DNA of 64,000 nt from Flavobacteria bacterium GWA2_35_26 (GTDB taxonomy: Bacteria; Bacteroidota; Bacteroidia; Flavobacteriales; Flavobacteriaceae). Location of the stretch: NCBI GenBank assembly GCA_001800905.1, contig MGWH01000002.1, positions 434,001 to 498,000 of the forward strand, read 5' to 3'. A program made the translations under genes and the position numbers. A model generated the notes under the pieces. The model made no database searches. It saw only the letters and a list, made by a program, of their open reading frames with translations, and was not told the origin of the DNA. Below are positions 33,389-43,052 of the stretch, in pieces. Position 1 is the first letter of the stretch, and each line of letters starts with the position of its first letter.

Positions 33389-35632
33389 TTATTCAAATTT
33401 TGATTTTACTTCTTGTTTTGGCCAAGTGTTGTTCGTAACATCAATATCCGCTGTTTCTAATTTTGGATCTATTTGTATTTTTTTTACCGCTTTATGAGTA
33501 GCAAATACTTTTCGAGCCGTATCATTATTTTTTCTCCAAATTTGCGCTGGATATTTGAAGCTTTCCGTTGAATCATCTTCATAAGTCAATTCAACTAAAA
33601 TTGGCATTATCATACCTCCCGGTTTGTTAAACGTCACTTCGTAAAAATAGTTTGGCGCTTTCAAATTGGCTTTTTCTTCAGCAGATAGATTTTGATCAAC
33701 ATAGTCAGATAACAATTTAACGTCTTCGATTTTTAGCGCTTTTTTATCTTTTGGATTCAACTCTGCATTTTGTCCTGAAACCAAATACACAAATGGTCCT
33801 TTATCTAAACCAAAACGCCCTTTTCTCACTTTTACGTCTTTTATATCTGAGGTAGCTGTTTCAGAAACATAATATTGTTTCACGTCTTCCAATCCAATAT
33901 CAACAAAATCAGTGGAGTAAAACCAACCTCTAAAGAACCAATCCAAATCAACTCCTGAAGCATCTTCCATTGTTCTGAAAAAGTCTTCTGGTGTTGGGTG
34001 TTTGAATTTCCAACGATTCGCATATACTTTAAACGCATGGTCAAACAATTCGCGACCCATGATTGTTTCTCTTAAAATATTCAATCCAGTAGCTGGTTTC
34101 CCGTAAGCGTTATTACCAAATTGATAAATATTTTCTGAATTAGACATGATCGGCTCCAAGAATTTTTGATCACCACTCATATAAGGAACAATGTTTTTGG
34201 CTGGCCCACGTCTTGAAGGGAAATTAGTGCCCAATTCTTGTTCGGCCATATATTCCATAAAAGAGTTTAATCCTTCATCCATCCAGGTCCATTGACGCTC
34301 ATCTGAATTTACGATCATTGGGAAAAAGTTATGTCCAACTTCATGAACAACAACTCCAATCATTCCATTTTTTACTTGCTCACTTGTCACCCCATTTTCA
34401 TCAGGACGACCAAAATTCCAACAAATCATTGGATATTCCATTCCTTGATCTTCTGCCGAAACAGAAACTGCTTTTGGATAGGGATAATCAAAAGTATGAG
34501 AAGAGTAACTTTTCAAAGTATGTGCGACAGTTCGAGTAGACGTTTCTCCCCATAACGGATTCGCTTCTTTTGGATATACTGAAGTAGCCATAACAGTTTT
34601 AGTACTTAATTGTACCGCCATAGCGTCAAAAATAAATTTTCTTGAAGAAGCAATTCCAAAATCTCTTACATTTTTAGCACTAAATTTCCATGTTTTTTTC
34701 TTGTCTGAAAATCCTTTTTCAGCTGCTGTTGCTTCTTCTTGTGTCACAATTACAACTGGTTTATCAAATGTTTTTTGCGCTAATTCGTAGCGTTTCAATT
34801 GAGTAGGTGTAAATACTTCAGCACGATTCGTTAGTTCTCCTGTTGCTTCAATAATGTGATCTGCAGGAACTGTAATGTTTACATCAAAATTTCCAAAAGG
34901 CAAGGCAAACTCTCCACTTCCCCAAAACTGCATATTTTGCCAACCTTCTACATCATTATACACTGCCATTCTTGGATAAAACTGAGCAATTACATAGATT
35001 TTATTAGTGTCTTTTTCAAATGCTTCGTAACCAGAACGTCCACCTTCTTTTCTGTAATTATTGATGTTGTACCACCATTTAGTAGAAAAGGTAAATGTCG
35101 AACCGGGTTTCATTGGTACCGGTAAATTGATACGCATCATGGTTTGATTAATAGTATAAGACAAAGGCGCACCTTTTACATCTTTTACATACTCAATATG
35201 AAAACCACGATCTGGTTTTTGTCTCAAATAATCTGAAGCAAATTTATCTGCTGGCAACACCTGATCTATTCTTTGGCTTTCTGCCAAAGGTGTCTGGGAA
35301 GTTTTAGCTTGTTGATTTTGATCCAACTGCACCCATAAATACTCTAAGGTATCCGGTGAATTATTAGTGTAGGTTACTGTTTCAGCACCCATTAATTTTG
35401 AATTCTTATCGTCTAATTCAATGTCTATTTTATAATCGGCTTGTTGTTGATAATAGGCTGGACCAGGTGCCCCTGAAGCCGAACGATACATGTTAGGCGT
35501 AGCCAACAAATCGTACATCTGACTGAATTTATTAGTATCGTACTTTCCGGTTTGTTTCGGAGCTACGGTAGCAGGCTTCTCTTGAGCCATTGCCATTACT
35601 GGTAACAGTAATAAAAATGCGATTTTTTTCAT
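33389..35632 (-). CDS. exported M1 family metallopeptidase
   Basis: 747-residue zinc aminopeptidase-type protein. Signal peptide MKKIAFLLLLPVMAMAQ, N-terminal beta domain with YKIDIELDDKNSKLMGAETVTY, and the catalytic site HEVGH (His430, Glu431, His434) with the third ligand Glu453 in WMDEGLNSF, the exact 18-residue spacing of gluzincins. The exopeptidase GxMEN motif appears in altered form as DQGMEYPMICW. The C-terminus lacks a sorting domain of T9SS cargo. It lies downstream of two smaller exported-protein genes in the same direction, 57 nt after the nearer one. Confidence 0.92.
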   Translation of the reverse strand: MKKIAFLLLLPVMAMAQEKPATVAPKQTGKYDTNKFSQMYDLLATPNMYRSASGAPGPAYYQQQADYKIDIELDDKNSKLMGAETVTYTNNSPDTLEYLWVQLDQNQQAKTSQTPLAESQRIDQVLPADKFASDYLRQKPDRGFHIEYVKDVKGAPLSYTINQTMMRINLPVPMKPGSTFTFSTKWWYNINNYRKEGGRSGYEAFEKDTNKIYVIAQFYPRMAVYNDVEGWQNMQFWGSGEFALPFGNFDVNITVPADHIIEATGELTNRAEVFTPTQLKRYELAQKTFDKPVVIVTQEEATAAEKGFSDKKKTWKFSAKNVRDFGIASSRKFIFDAMAVQLSTKTVMATSVYPKEANPLWGETSTRTVAHTLKSYSSHTFDYPYPKAVSVSAEDQGMEYPMICWNFGRPDENGVTSEQVKNGMIGVVVHEVGHNFFPMIVNSDERQWTWMDEGLNSFMEYMAEQELGTNFPSRRGPAKNIVPYMSGDQKFLEPIMSNSENIYQFGNNAYGKPATGLNILRETIMGRELFDHAFKVYANRWKFKHPTPEDFFRTMEDASGVDLDWFFRGWFYSTDFVDIGLEDVKQYYVSETATSDIKDVKVRKGRFGLDKGPFVYLVSGQNAELNPKDKKALKIEDVKLLSDYVDQNLSAEEKANLKAPNYFYEVTFNKPGGMIMPILVELTYEDDSTESFKYPAQIWRKNNDTARKVFATHKAVKKIQIDPKLETADIDVTNNTWPKQEVKSKFE

Positions 35633-35688
35633 TTTGAGGAAATTTAGCTTGTGAAAATACTACTTTTTAACAAATACTAGAATTAGAT

Positions 35689-36192
35689 TTAAAATTTTAA
35701 CACTTCTGTTTTGTTTGAAGCGGTGAAAAGAAAGGATTTCTTTTCACCAAATGCATTAAAATGTAAGATGTTTTGTTGTTCAGAATTCCAATGCGTTAAA
35801 AGTGTATTGTTAATTTCTGCTGTTTGTAATTTAGCGACATCGGAAACCCGGCAATAGCAAATTAAGATATCGCCTTCTACATCTTTACTCATAAAAACAA
35901 CAGGTTTTGTTTGACCGTTTACTTTAATAATCAAATTCTCGTTAAAATATTTTTTAAGTAAATTCAAATCTTCTACGGTTTCTTTTTCTAAACCTAAATT
36001 GGTTTTTTTACCATATTTTTTTTCAAGAGCTAGGTTCAAATCGTCCATAAATATTCGGGATGTAATTTGAAGCATCTTTTTTTCTGGAGCATAATTGACC
36101 TGAAAAATAGCCATATAAAACTTGTGGATTTCAAAAGCTGATAGACTACAAAATACCAATGCGAGAAAAGCGACTACAACTGTTTTTTTCAT
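35689..36192 (-). CDS. exported protein of the DUF6702 family
   Basis: 167 residues with a signal peptide (MKKTVVVAFLALVFCSLSAFEIHKFY). The mature part carries the HKFYMAIFQVNY start, RIFMDDLNLALEKKYG and a C-terminal FNAFGEKKSFLFTASNKTEVLKF-like segment, all characteristic of a Bacteroidota family of unknown function that I recognise as DUF6702, commonly encoded next to an M1 peptidase. No catalytic motif is visible. Its own -7 box lies 4 nt before the ATG. Confidence 0.8.
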   Translation of the reverse strand: MKKTVVVAFLALVFCSLSAFEIHKFYMAIFQVNYAPEKKMLQITSRIFMDDLNLALEKKYGKKTNLGLEKETVEDLNLLKKYFNENLIIKVNGQTKPVVFMSKDVEGDILICYCRVSDVAKLQTAEINNTLLTHWNSEQQNILHFNAFGEKKSFLFTASNKTEVLKF

Positions 36193-36196
36193 CTTT

Positions 36197-36204
36197 CAAA
36201 AATA
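36197..36204 (-). promoter_or_regulatory. -7 box of the DUF6702-like gene, 4 nt before the ATG
   Basis: TATTTTTG on the minus strand, perfect match, then AAAG and the ATG. No TTG at -33. Confidence 0.4.
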
Positions 36205-36248
36205 GGAATTGTTTTGATATTAGCATTAAAATTTGATAGCAAAAGATG

Positions 36249-36983
36249 CTATTTGGTATTTTGGGGAGTAATGATTTGAATGTATTGTGTGGCTAATTCA
36301 CTCATCAAAAATTCTATAGAAGTTCGGTTTTTGGTTTTTAAAACTCTAGTGAATTTTGGATTTTCTACCGCAAAATACATAAAGCCTTTAACGTAATCTG
36401 AAGGAATGTGTAAAGTATTCACATAATGATTATTATCAAATAGGTTTTCAAGTTGAACTAAATAGCCTTCTTTTTTCTCTACTCCTAATTCCTTTTTCAA
36501 CATTGCAGTGCGACCCGAAAAATAATTTAATAGCGGATCTAAACCTAAAGGGTTTAATCTGCCAGAAGATGCTGTTGCATATTTTCGCTCTGCCGGAGTA
36601 TACTTCTTTTGACCATACGGAATTATTCCTAATGATTCTGCTGAAACGTTTGGTCGCTTAACAACCACTTCTTTCAATTCATTAATTATAGGATACATGT
36701 TGACAAAAAACAAACTACTAAGATCCTTTGCAGTAATTACTTTTGTAACTGATTTAAATTGTACCGAAGACAAAAGTAAACTATCTCCGGCTTTAGCATA
36801 AATAGTAAAAAACCCTTTTGAGTCTGTTATGGTGGCATTTTCGGTATTCAAATTAATTACATAAATACCCTCTAATTCAGTCATCTCAGCATTCACTTTT
36901 CCACGACATACTACAACACCGTTGTTTTGCCCAAAAAGAGTAGTCGTACACCAAAAAAGGATAAAAAAAAGTAGTCGAATCAT
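36249..36983 (-). CDS. exported protein with carboxypeptidase-like regulatory domain
   Basis: 244 residues. Signal peptide MIRLLFFILFWCTTTLFGQ, then a CarboxypepD-reg-like beta fold (VVCRGKVNAEMTELEGIYVIN, ATITDSKGFFTIYAKAGDSLLLS) like the N-terminal domain of SusC-type transporters, here without a beta-barrel. The second half is helical and charged (YTPAERKYATASSGRLNPLGL). Probably periplasmic or outer-membrane associated. Its order with the DUF6702-like gene and the M1 peptidase looks like a conserved Flavobacterium group; a shared function is inference. Divergent from pepE. Confidence 0.85.
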   Translation of the reverse strand: MIRLLFFILFWCTTTLFGQNNGVVVCRGKVNAEMTELEGIYVINLNTENATITDSKGFFTIYAKAGDSLLLSSVQFKSVTKVITAKDLSSLFFVNMYPIINELKEVVVKRPNVSAESLGIIPYGQKKYTPAERKYATASSGRLNPLGLDPLLNYFSGRTAMLKKELGVEKKEGYLVQLENLFDNNHYVNTLHIPSDYVKGFMYFAVENPKFTRVLKTKNRTSIEFLMSELATQYIQIITPQNTK

Positions 36984-37017
36984 AAGTGAGCTAATTCCAA
37001 TTGCACAAAACAGGTCA

Positions 37018-37025
37018 CAAAAATA
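37018..37025 (-). promoter_or_regulatory. -7 box of the carboxypeptidase-regulatory-domain gene
   Basis: TATTTTTG on the minus strand, perfect match, 34 nt before the ATG. Confidence 0.45.
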
Positions 37026-37067
37026 GTAGAGTATCCTCCAAATAAATACTAATGAGTTGGTAATTAT

Positions 37068-37100
37068 TTGTTAATTAAAAAAGGGGATTGTGTACCTTTA
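37068..37100 (+). promoter_or_regulatory. pepE: promoter of pepE
   Basis: TTG (37068-37070), a 22-nt spacer and TACCTTTA (7 of 8 matches, 37093-37100). Transcription would start near 37106, which excludes the longer frame and favours the ATG at 37125. Confidence 0.45.
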
Positions 37101-37124
37101 CCTTACCAAAAAATGATTTTGAAA

Positions 37125-37832
37125 ATGAAAAATATACTATTGGCTAGTACCTCAACGGTATATGGAAGTGGTTACTTAGAGTATTTATTACCTGAATTAC
37201 AAATCCATTTTAAAGATTGTACTACCTTGCTTTTTATTCCATATGCTAGACCTGGCGGAATAACCCATGAGGAATATACTGCAAAGGTAGCTTTGGCTTT
37301 CGCCAAAATAAATATTGCAGTCAAAGGAATTCATGAATTTGAAAATCCTGTCGAAGCCATTCATAATGCTGAGGGGATTTTTACCGGTGGTGGAAACACA
37401 TTTGTGCTAGTTTCCCAATTGTACAAAAACCAATTGATGGAAATTTTAGCTCAAAAACTAAAAAGCGGAACGCCTTATCTTGGCACTAGCGCCGGAAGTA
37501 ACATTGCAGGATTAACCATCCAAACTACCAATGATATGCCTATTGTTTATCCTCCGAGTTTTCAAAGTTTAGGCATGATTCCGTTCAATTTGAATCCGCA
37601 TTACATAAATTCTGACGGACCTGAAAACCATATGGGAGAAACCAGAGAAGATCGAATCAAGGAATTCCACGTATTCAATTCCATCCCTGTTTTAGGTTTA
37701 CGCGAAGGAAGCTGGTTAGACATAAAAGGTGACTCCATCGTGCTAAAAGGAAATCTAAAAGCACGCCTTTTTAGACAAAATCAACAAGCTGAAGAACTTG
37801 AAAGCGGAACTGATTTACGTTTTGTGAAATAA
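37125..37832 (+). CDS. pepE: dipeptidase E (alpha-aspartyl dipeptidase)
   Basis: Serine peptidase of family S51 cleaving Asp-X dipeptides; 235 residues from this start, close to the 229 of the E. coli enzyme. The triad is visible: Ser122 in GTSAGSN, Asp137 in TTNDMPIV and His159 in NLNPHYIN, with the same spacing as Ser120/Asp135/His157 of the known enzyme. FTGGGNTF forms the glutamine-amidotransferase-like glycine turn. An ATG four codons upstream (37113) is also possible; MKNILLAST matches the family best. Confidence 0.92.
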   Translation: MKNILLASTSTVYGSGYLEYLLPELQIHFKDCTTLLFIPYARPGGITHEEYTAKVALAFAKINIAVKGIHEFENPVEAIHNAEGIFTGGGNTFVLVSQLYKNQLMEILAQKLKSGTPYLGTSAGSNIAGLTIQTTNDMPIVYPPSFQSLGMIPFNLNPHYINSDGPENHMGETREDRIKEFHVFNSIPVLGLREGSWLDIKGDSIVLKGNLKARLFRQNQQAEELESGTDLRFVK

Positions 37833-37859
37833 AAAAAGCCGAAACACTAGTTTCGGCTT
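37831..37859 (-). terminator. terminator after the downstream tRNA-Gly copy
   Basis: Stem AAGCCGAAAC / GTTTCGGCTT with loop ACTA; on the minus strand it is followed by TTTTTTT. It may also slow transcripts leaving pepE. Confidence 0.8.
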
Positions 37860-37865
37860 GGAAAG

Positions 37866-37938
<73 letters not shown>

Positions 37939-37950
37939 ATAAAAAATTAA

Positions 37951-37981
37951 ATAAAAAACCTCAAATTAGATTTGAGGTTTT
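37951..37981 (-). terminator. terminator-like hairpin between the two tRNA-Gly copies
   Basis: Stem of 11 bp (AAAACCTCAAA with TTTGAGGTTTT), 5-nt loop, followed on the minus strand by a U-rich run (TTATTTAATTTTTT). Lies right after the first-transcribed tRNA. Confidence 0.75.
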
Positions 37982-37983
37982 AG

Positions 37984-38056
<73 letters not shown>

Positions 38057-38068
38057 ATTACAACGGTG

Positions 38069-38100
38069 CAAATATAAATAATTAGTTTTCATGATTGCAA
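38069..38100 (-). promoter_or_regulatory. promoter of the tRNA-Gly genes
   Basis: On the minus strand TTG (38098-38100), a 21-nt spacer and TATATTTG (38069-38076): a textbook Bacteroidota promoter 12 nt before the tRNA 5' end. Confidence 0.75.
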
Positions 38101-38216
38101 GTTTTTTTCAAAAAAATAAAAAGCAACTCCATAAAATCAGCATCAAAACTGGTCGAATTATTTCATAAATATTTTAGTATGAAATTATTATCTCTTTAAT
38201 TTGCAATCCCTTCACC

Positions 38217-38684
38217 ATGAAAAAAATGATGCATTCTATTCAAAAAATCACTTCAACAGAAACTTATCCAATCAGACATATCGTACTTCGAGCTGGCAAA
38301 CCAATTGAAAGCTGTCAGTTTAATGGCGATGAATTGGTTTCTACCCTCCATTTTGGTTATTATTTAAACCACCAAATTATTGGAGTAATTTCAATATTTG
38401 AGATTGATAATAGCCATTTTATAGCACAAAAATCGTTTCAAATTAGAGGAATGGCAGTACTACCTACCTTTCAAAAACAAGGTATTGGGGAAGCATTGGT
38501 GAAGGAAGCAGAAAAATTTTGCACCACTCAAAAAGCTGATTTAATTTGGTTTAACGCCCGGACCACCGCCGTTGGATTTTATCAAAAAATGAGATATGAA
38601 ATTGTTGGCGCCGAATTCGAAATCAATGAGGTGGGACCTCATTTTTTGATGTTTAAAAAATTAAGTATGGGGCGACGAAACTAA
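38217..38684 (+). CDS. GNAT family N-acetyltransferase
   Basis: 155-residue acyl-CoA-dependent N-acetyltransferase fold. The acetyl-CoA pyrophosphate loop is FQKQGIGEALV, preceded by the beta-4 strand FQIRGMAVLPT; the C-terminal part (LIWFNARTTAVGFYQKMRYEIVG) is the usual GNAT helix-strand ending. Substrate not readable. Stands alone; the next gene is 293 nt away on the same strand. No convincing -7 box upstream. Confidence 0.9.
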   Translation: MKKMMHSIQKITSTETYPIRHIVLRAGKPIESCQFNGDELVSTLHFGYYLNHQIIGVISIFEIDNSHFIAQKSFQIRGMAVLPTFQKQGIGEALVKEAEKFCTTQKADLIWFNARTTAVGFYQKMRYEIVGAEFEINEVGPHFLMFKKLSMGRRN

Positions 38685-38977
38685 TTGAAGTGACTAATAG
38701 ATAGGCTAGGGTAACAAATTTTACTAACATGCTTAATTGGATTTGGATACGATTAAATGGAGTGCCACAAAAATAAGTCAAACCAAAGTTTAGTAAATTG
38801 TTATTCAGTACTTTAACGTTTAAATCAATAATTCAACTCAATTTAACAGAATTATATTTGATTAGTTTTGTATTTAATGTAACATTTGGCAGAAATTGAA
38901 TACTAATGTAAGCACTTCAATATTTTAGACGTTTTTGCGTTTTCCATTTTGAATTATACAAACGTTACCCCAATTTT
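38685..38977. other. non-coding gap upstream of the DUF5916 gene
   Basis: 293 nt of AT-rich sequence without a plausible frame, terminator or exact TAnnTTTG box on the plus strand. TAACATTTG (38879-38887) is the nearest to a -7 box but has one extra base. Confidence 0.3.
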
Positions 38978-41383
38978 ATGAAATATATATTCAGTTTACT
39001 TTTCCTTTTGTTCTTCTGTTTTGGCTTCAGCCAAAAAAAGACACTGACTACACAATTCACCTCTGAAAAAATTATAATTGACGGAAAATTTGACGAAGGC
39101 GCTTGGCTAAAATCGGATGTAGCAAAAGATTTTGTAATGTGGATGCCCGACAATGGGACCCCAGAACCAAATAATACTAGAACTGAAGTTCGTGTTACTT
39201 ATGATAATGAAGCGGTCTATTTTGCTGCAACTATGTATGATGATGAACCGGGCAAAATTTTAAAAGAATTAAGTCAACGAGATAATTCTGGAACAGCTGA
39301 TCGTGTGGGAATCTTTATCAATGGATACAATGACGGCCAGCAAGAATTTAGTTTTATTGTAAGTGCTTCTGGAGTTCAAGAAGATTTTTTGTTTACAGAA
39401 AATAATGGAGAAGACTCTTCTTGGAATGCCATTTGGGAAAGCAAAACCCAAATAACCGACTTTGGCTGGACAGCCGAATTCCGAATTCCGTATGCAGCAC
39501 TTCGTTTTAGTTCTGAAAAAAAACAAACATGGGGAATCAATTTTATTCGTGATTTTAGAAGAGCCCGAACGTTTTATTCCTGGAATTTGATCGACAATAA
39601 AATCAATTCAAGAGGGAATCAAGAAGGCGTTTTGAATGGTATAGAAAACATTACAACTCCAACTCGTTTATTCTTAATTCCGTATTCTTCTTTTTATCTC
39701 AATTCGAATGCTACTCAAAAAACAAAAGGTGAGTTAAAAGGCGGTGTGGATATCAAATACGGCATTAACGATGCCTTTACTTTAGATGCTATTTTAGTTC
39801 CCGACTTTGGACAAACCACCTTTGATAATGTCATTCTAAACCTTGGCCCTTTCGAACAACAATTCAATGAAAATAGACCGTTTTTTACCGAAGGAACGGA
39901 ATTGTTTAGTAAAGGAAATTTATTTTATTCGAGAAGAATTGGCGGAAGCCCTACAATTAATGCCGAATTAAATGCCAACGAATCATTTACTACTTATCCA
40001 GCAAAAGTCAATTTGTTAAATGCTCTAAAAATATCAGGTAGAACTAAAAATGGTTTAGGGATAGGCGTATTAAATGCAGTAACCGAAAAAACTGAAGCCA
40101 CTGTCACTAATGACATAACAGGAACAACTCGCAAAGCCTTAATAGAACCTCTAGCCAACTATAATGTAATGGTGTTAGATCAACGTTTTGGAACCAATTC
40201 ATCTGTTTCCTTTGTCAATACGAATGTAACGCGAAACGGAAACGGACGTGACGGAAATGTTTCGGCACTATTGTTTGACTTAAACACCAAGAAAAACACT
40301 TATAATTTAAATGGAGATTACAAATACAGTGTAGTTAATGGTCTTGGAATTGATCATAAAAAAGGCTTTAGTTCGAGTATATCTTTTGGAGAAACCAGTG
40401 GAAAATTTCAATATAGTGCCGGTGCTGAATACATTTCACGAGATTTTGACAAAGACGATATGGGAATTCAATTCCAAAGCAATTATCACGCTTTGTATTC
40501 AAATTGGAGTTACCGACTTTTGAGTCCTACCAAAACATTTAATATGTTCAATATTTTTGTCAACCTATATTCAGAATTTGATAACCGATCAGGACGAATT
40601 CAACAAGGAATGATGAATTTGAACATCAATTCTATGACTAAGAAAAATAATTTTTTTGGTGGTGGATTCAACACAAGACCCATAAAAACCTACGATTTCT
40701 ATGAGCCGAGAACACAAAACCAATCTCGCTTTCTTGAAATTCCTGAGGTGATCAACGCATATATTTATTATTCTTCTAATTACAATAACCGTTTTGCTAT
40801 TGAAATCAATCCTTCCTATGGAATTGCCAATGAAAAAGGGCGAATTGGGTACGGATTATCCATCTCTCCGAGATACCGTTTTTCGGATCAATTTTCTTTG
40901 AATTATAGTATCGATTATAGCCAACAAGAAAACAATTTAGGTTTTGTAGGAAATAATGATATGACAAATGAAATTTTTATGGGCCGAAGAGATCGCTCTA
41001 CTTACATCAACTCTATACAAGGAAAATTCACCATCAATAGCGATATGAATTTTAATCTTTCATTACGCCATTACCTGAGTTATGCAACCTACAATCAATA
41101 TTACAGTCTTCAAAATGACGGGACTTTAATGCCTACATCCAATTTTACTCAAAACAGCAATTCTAATTTTAATGCTTGGAATTTGGACTTGTCCTACTCT
41201 TGGTGGTTTGCACCCGGTAGTCAAATTTCCATTTTATACCGAAACAATGCTGCTTTATTTGAGAATGAATTCAAACGAGATTTGGGATCCAATCTTAGAA
41301 ATGTAATTGACAAAGAAGCTTTAAATCATGTGTTTTCAGTTAGTGTACGCTACTTTATTGACTATAATTCGTTCAAGAAATAA
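38978..41383 (+). CDS. DUF5916 outer-membrane protein with carbohydrate-binding family 9-like domain
   Basis: 801 residues with a signal peptide (MKYIFSLLFLLFFCFGFSQ). The N-terminal third resembles the CBM9-like fold (IIIDGKFDEGAWLKSDVAKDF, TRTEVRVTYDNEAVYFAATMYDDEP, WTAEFRIPYAALRF). The DUF5916 region follows with FLIPYSSFYLN and DAILVPDFGQTTFDNVILNLGP-type sequence. The rest alternates aromatic and polar residues in many short strands and ends in an aromatic-rich strand (FSVSVRYFIDYNSFKK), typical of an outer-membrane beta-barrel. Function unknown; no TonB box seen. Stands alone. Confidence 0.88.
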   Translation: MKYIFSLLFLLFFCFGFSQKKTLTTQFTSEKIIIDGKFDEGAWLKSDVAKDFVMWMPDNGTPEPNNTRTEVRVTYDNEAVYFAATMYDDEPGKILKELSQRDNSGTADRVGIFINGYNDGQQEFSFIVSASGVQEDFLFTENNGEDSSWNAIWESKTQITDFGWTAEFRIPYAALRFSSEKKQTWGINFIRDFRRARTFYSWNLIDNKINSRGNQEGVLNGIENITTPTRLFLIPYSSFYLNSNATQKTKGELKGGVDIKYGINDAFTLDAILVPDFGQTTFDNVILNLGPFEQQFNENRPFFTEGTELFSKGNLFYSRRIGGSPTINAELNANESFTTYPAKVNLLNALKISGRTKNGLGIGVLNAVTEKTEATVTNDITGTTRKALIEPLANYNVMVLDQRFGTNSSVSFVNTNVTRNGNGRDGNVSALLFDLNTKKNTYNLNGDYKYSVVNGLGIDHKKGFSSSISFGETSGKFQYSAGAEYISRDFDKDDMGIQFQSNYHALYSNWSYRLLSPTKTFNMFNIFVNLYSEFDNRSGRIQQGMMNLNINSMTKKNNFFGGGFNTRPIKTYDFYEPRTQNQSRFLEIPEVINAYIYYSSNYNNRFAIEINPSYGIANEKGRIGYGLSISPRYRFSDQFSLNYSIDYSQQENNLGFVGNNDMTNEIFMGRRDRSTYINSIQGKFTINSDMNFNLSLRHYLSYATYNQYYSLQNDGTLMPTSNFTQNSNSNFNAWNLDLSYSWWFAPGSQISILYRNNAALFENEFKRDLGSNLRNVIDKEALNHVFSVSVRYFIDYNSFKK

Positions 41384-41488
41384 GAAATACCAATACCTTT
41401 AATCAACAAATAATAAAATATTTGTTACTATTTTGAATTACCCCTAGAATTGTGAATTAGTTGCTGTCAGAGATTTTCAGAAATGCCT

Positions 41489-41496
41489 TATCTTTG
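41489..41496 (+). promoter_or_regulatory. gpmI: -7 box of gpmI
   Basis: TATCTTTG, perfect match, 16 nt before the ATG. A TTG at 41461-41463 is 25 nt upstream, slightly long for a -33 element. Confidence 0.5.
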
Positions 41497-41512
41497 CGCA
41501 AAATAATTTCCA

Positions 41513-43030
41513 ATGAACAAGAAAGTTATCCTTATGATTTTAGACGGTTGGGGGAAATCTCCTGACCCAAAAGTATCTGCAATAGACAATGCTAATGTCC
41601 CTTTTATAAACAGTTTATATACCCAATACCCAAGTGCACAATTGAGAACCGATGGTTTGAACGTTGGTTTACCCGAAGGTCAAATGGGAAATTCAGAAGT
41701 AGGACATATGAACCTTGGGGCGGGACGTATTGTGTACCAAGATTTAGCTAAGATCAATTTGGCAGTTGCCAATAAAACCTTAGCCAAAGAACAAGTATTG
41801 ATTGATGCGTTTAATTATGCAAAAGCTAATAATAAAAAAGTACACTTTTTAGGACTTGTTTCAGATGGCGGTGTTCACTCCCATACTTCTCATTTAAGAG
41901 GTTTAATCGATGCATCTCAAGAATACGGATTAGATAAAGTATTCATTCATGCCTTTACAGATGGTCGTGATGTAGATCCTAAATCAGGGAAAAAATACTT
42001 ACAAGACTTACAAGATTATATTACTCCAACACCTGTAAAAATTGCTTCGGTAATTGGACGTTATTATGCAATGGATCGTGATAAACGTTGGGAAAGAGTG
42101 AAATTAGCGTATGATTTAGTAGTTCACGGAACAGGAACTACAACTAATAATATTGTTTCTTCTATTGCGACAAGTTATGGAAATGATGTGACTGATGAAT
42201 TCATCCAACCTTTGGTTACTGTTGACGCTAATGGCGAACCATTAGCTGTAATTCAAGAAGATGATGTAGTGATCTTTTTCAACTTTAGAACCGATAGAGG
42301 ACGTGAATTAACAGAAGCACTTTCACAACAAGATTTTCACGAGCAAAACATGCACAAATTGAATTTGTATTATGTAACACTTACCAACTACGACGAAACC
42401 TACCAAAATGTAAAAGTGGTGTACAACAAAGACAACATTACTGAAACTTTAGGTGAAGTATTGGAAAAAGCCAACAAAAAACAAATTCGTATTGCCGAAA
42501 CAGAAAAATACCCACACGTAACTTTCTTCTTTTCAGGCGGTAGAGAAACTCCATTTGAGGGAGAAAGTAGAATCTTAAGAAACTCACCTAAAGTAGCGAC
42601 TTATGATTTACAACCTGAAATGAGTGCTTACGAATTAAAAGACGCTTTGGTACCAGAATTGAATAAAGGCGAAGTCGATTTTGTTTGTTTGAACTTTGCT
42701 AACGGAGACATGGTAGGTCATACCGGAATTATGGAAGCTGCCATCAAAGCTTGTGAAGCAGTAGATGTGTGTGTGAAAGAAGTAGTCGAAGCGGCTTTAG
42801 CCAATGACTATACTACCATCATTATCGCTGACCACGGAAATTGTGAAACGATGATCAATCCTGATGGCTCTCCAAATACGGCTCACACTACTAATCCAGT
42901 GCCGATTATTTTAGTAGATAAAGATTTGAAAAAAATAAATGATGGCGTTTTAGGCGATATTGCTCCAACCATTTTAGAATTGATGGGGGTAGCGCAACCC
43001 GCTGCAATGACAAGTCATTCCTTATTGTAG
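41513..43030 (+). CDS. gpmI: 2,3-bisphosphoglycerate-independent phosphoglycerate mutase
   Basis: Interconverts 3- and 2-phosphoglycerate in glycolysis; 505 residues of the alkaline-phosphatase superfamily. Metal-binding start MILDGWG, phosphorylated Ser61 in GQMGNSEVGHMNLGAGR, substrate loop GGVHSHTSHL, HAFTDGRDVDP, GRYYAMDRDKRWER, and the C-terminal metal motifs NFANGDMVGHTG and IADHGNCETM. All key residues are present. Followed by a strong terminator. Confidence 0.97.
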   Translation: MNKKVILMILDGWGKSPDPKVSAIDNANVPFINSLYTQYPSAQLRTDGLNVGLPEGQMGNSEVGHMNLGAGRIVYQDLAKINLAVANKTLAKEQVLIDAFNYAKANNKKVHFLGLVSDGGVHSHTSHLRGLIDASQEYGLDKVFIHAFTDGRDVDPKSGKKYLQDLQDYITPTPVKIASVIGRYYAMDRDKRWERVKLAYDLVVHGTGTTTNNIVSSIATSYGNDVTDEFIQPLVTVDANGEPLAVIQEDDVVIFFNFRTDRGRELTEALSQQDFHEQNMHKLNLYYVTLTNYDETYQNVKVVYNKDNITETLGEVLEKANKKQIRIAETEKYPHVTFFFSGGRETPFEGESRILRNSPKVATYDLQPEMSAYELKDALVPELNKGEVDFVCLNFANGDMVGHTGIMEAAIKACEAVDVCVKEVVEAALANDYTTIIIADHGNCETMINPDGSPNTAHTTNPVPIILVDKDLKKINDGVLGDIAPTILELMGVAQPAAMTSHSLL

Positions 43031-43052
43031 CAATCAATTATTTTAATAACCT

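Noticed and set aside
38879-38887. TAACATTTG as the promoter of the DUF5916 gene
   Set aside because: The spacing between TA and TTTG is three bases instead of two, and the distance to the ATG is about 90 nt.
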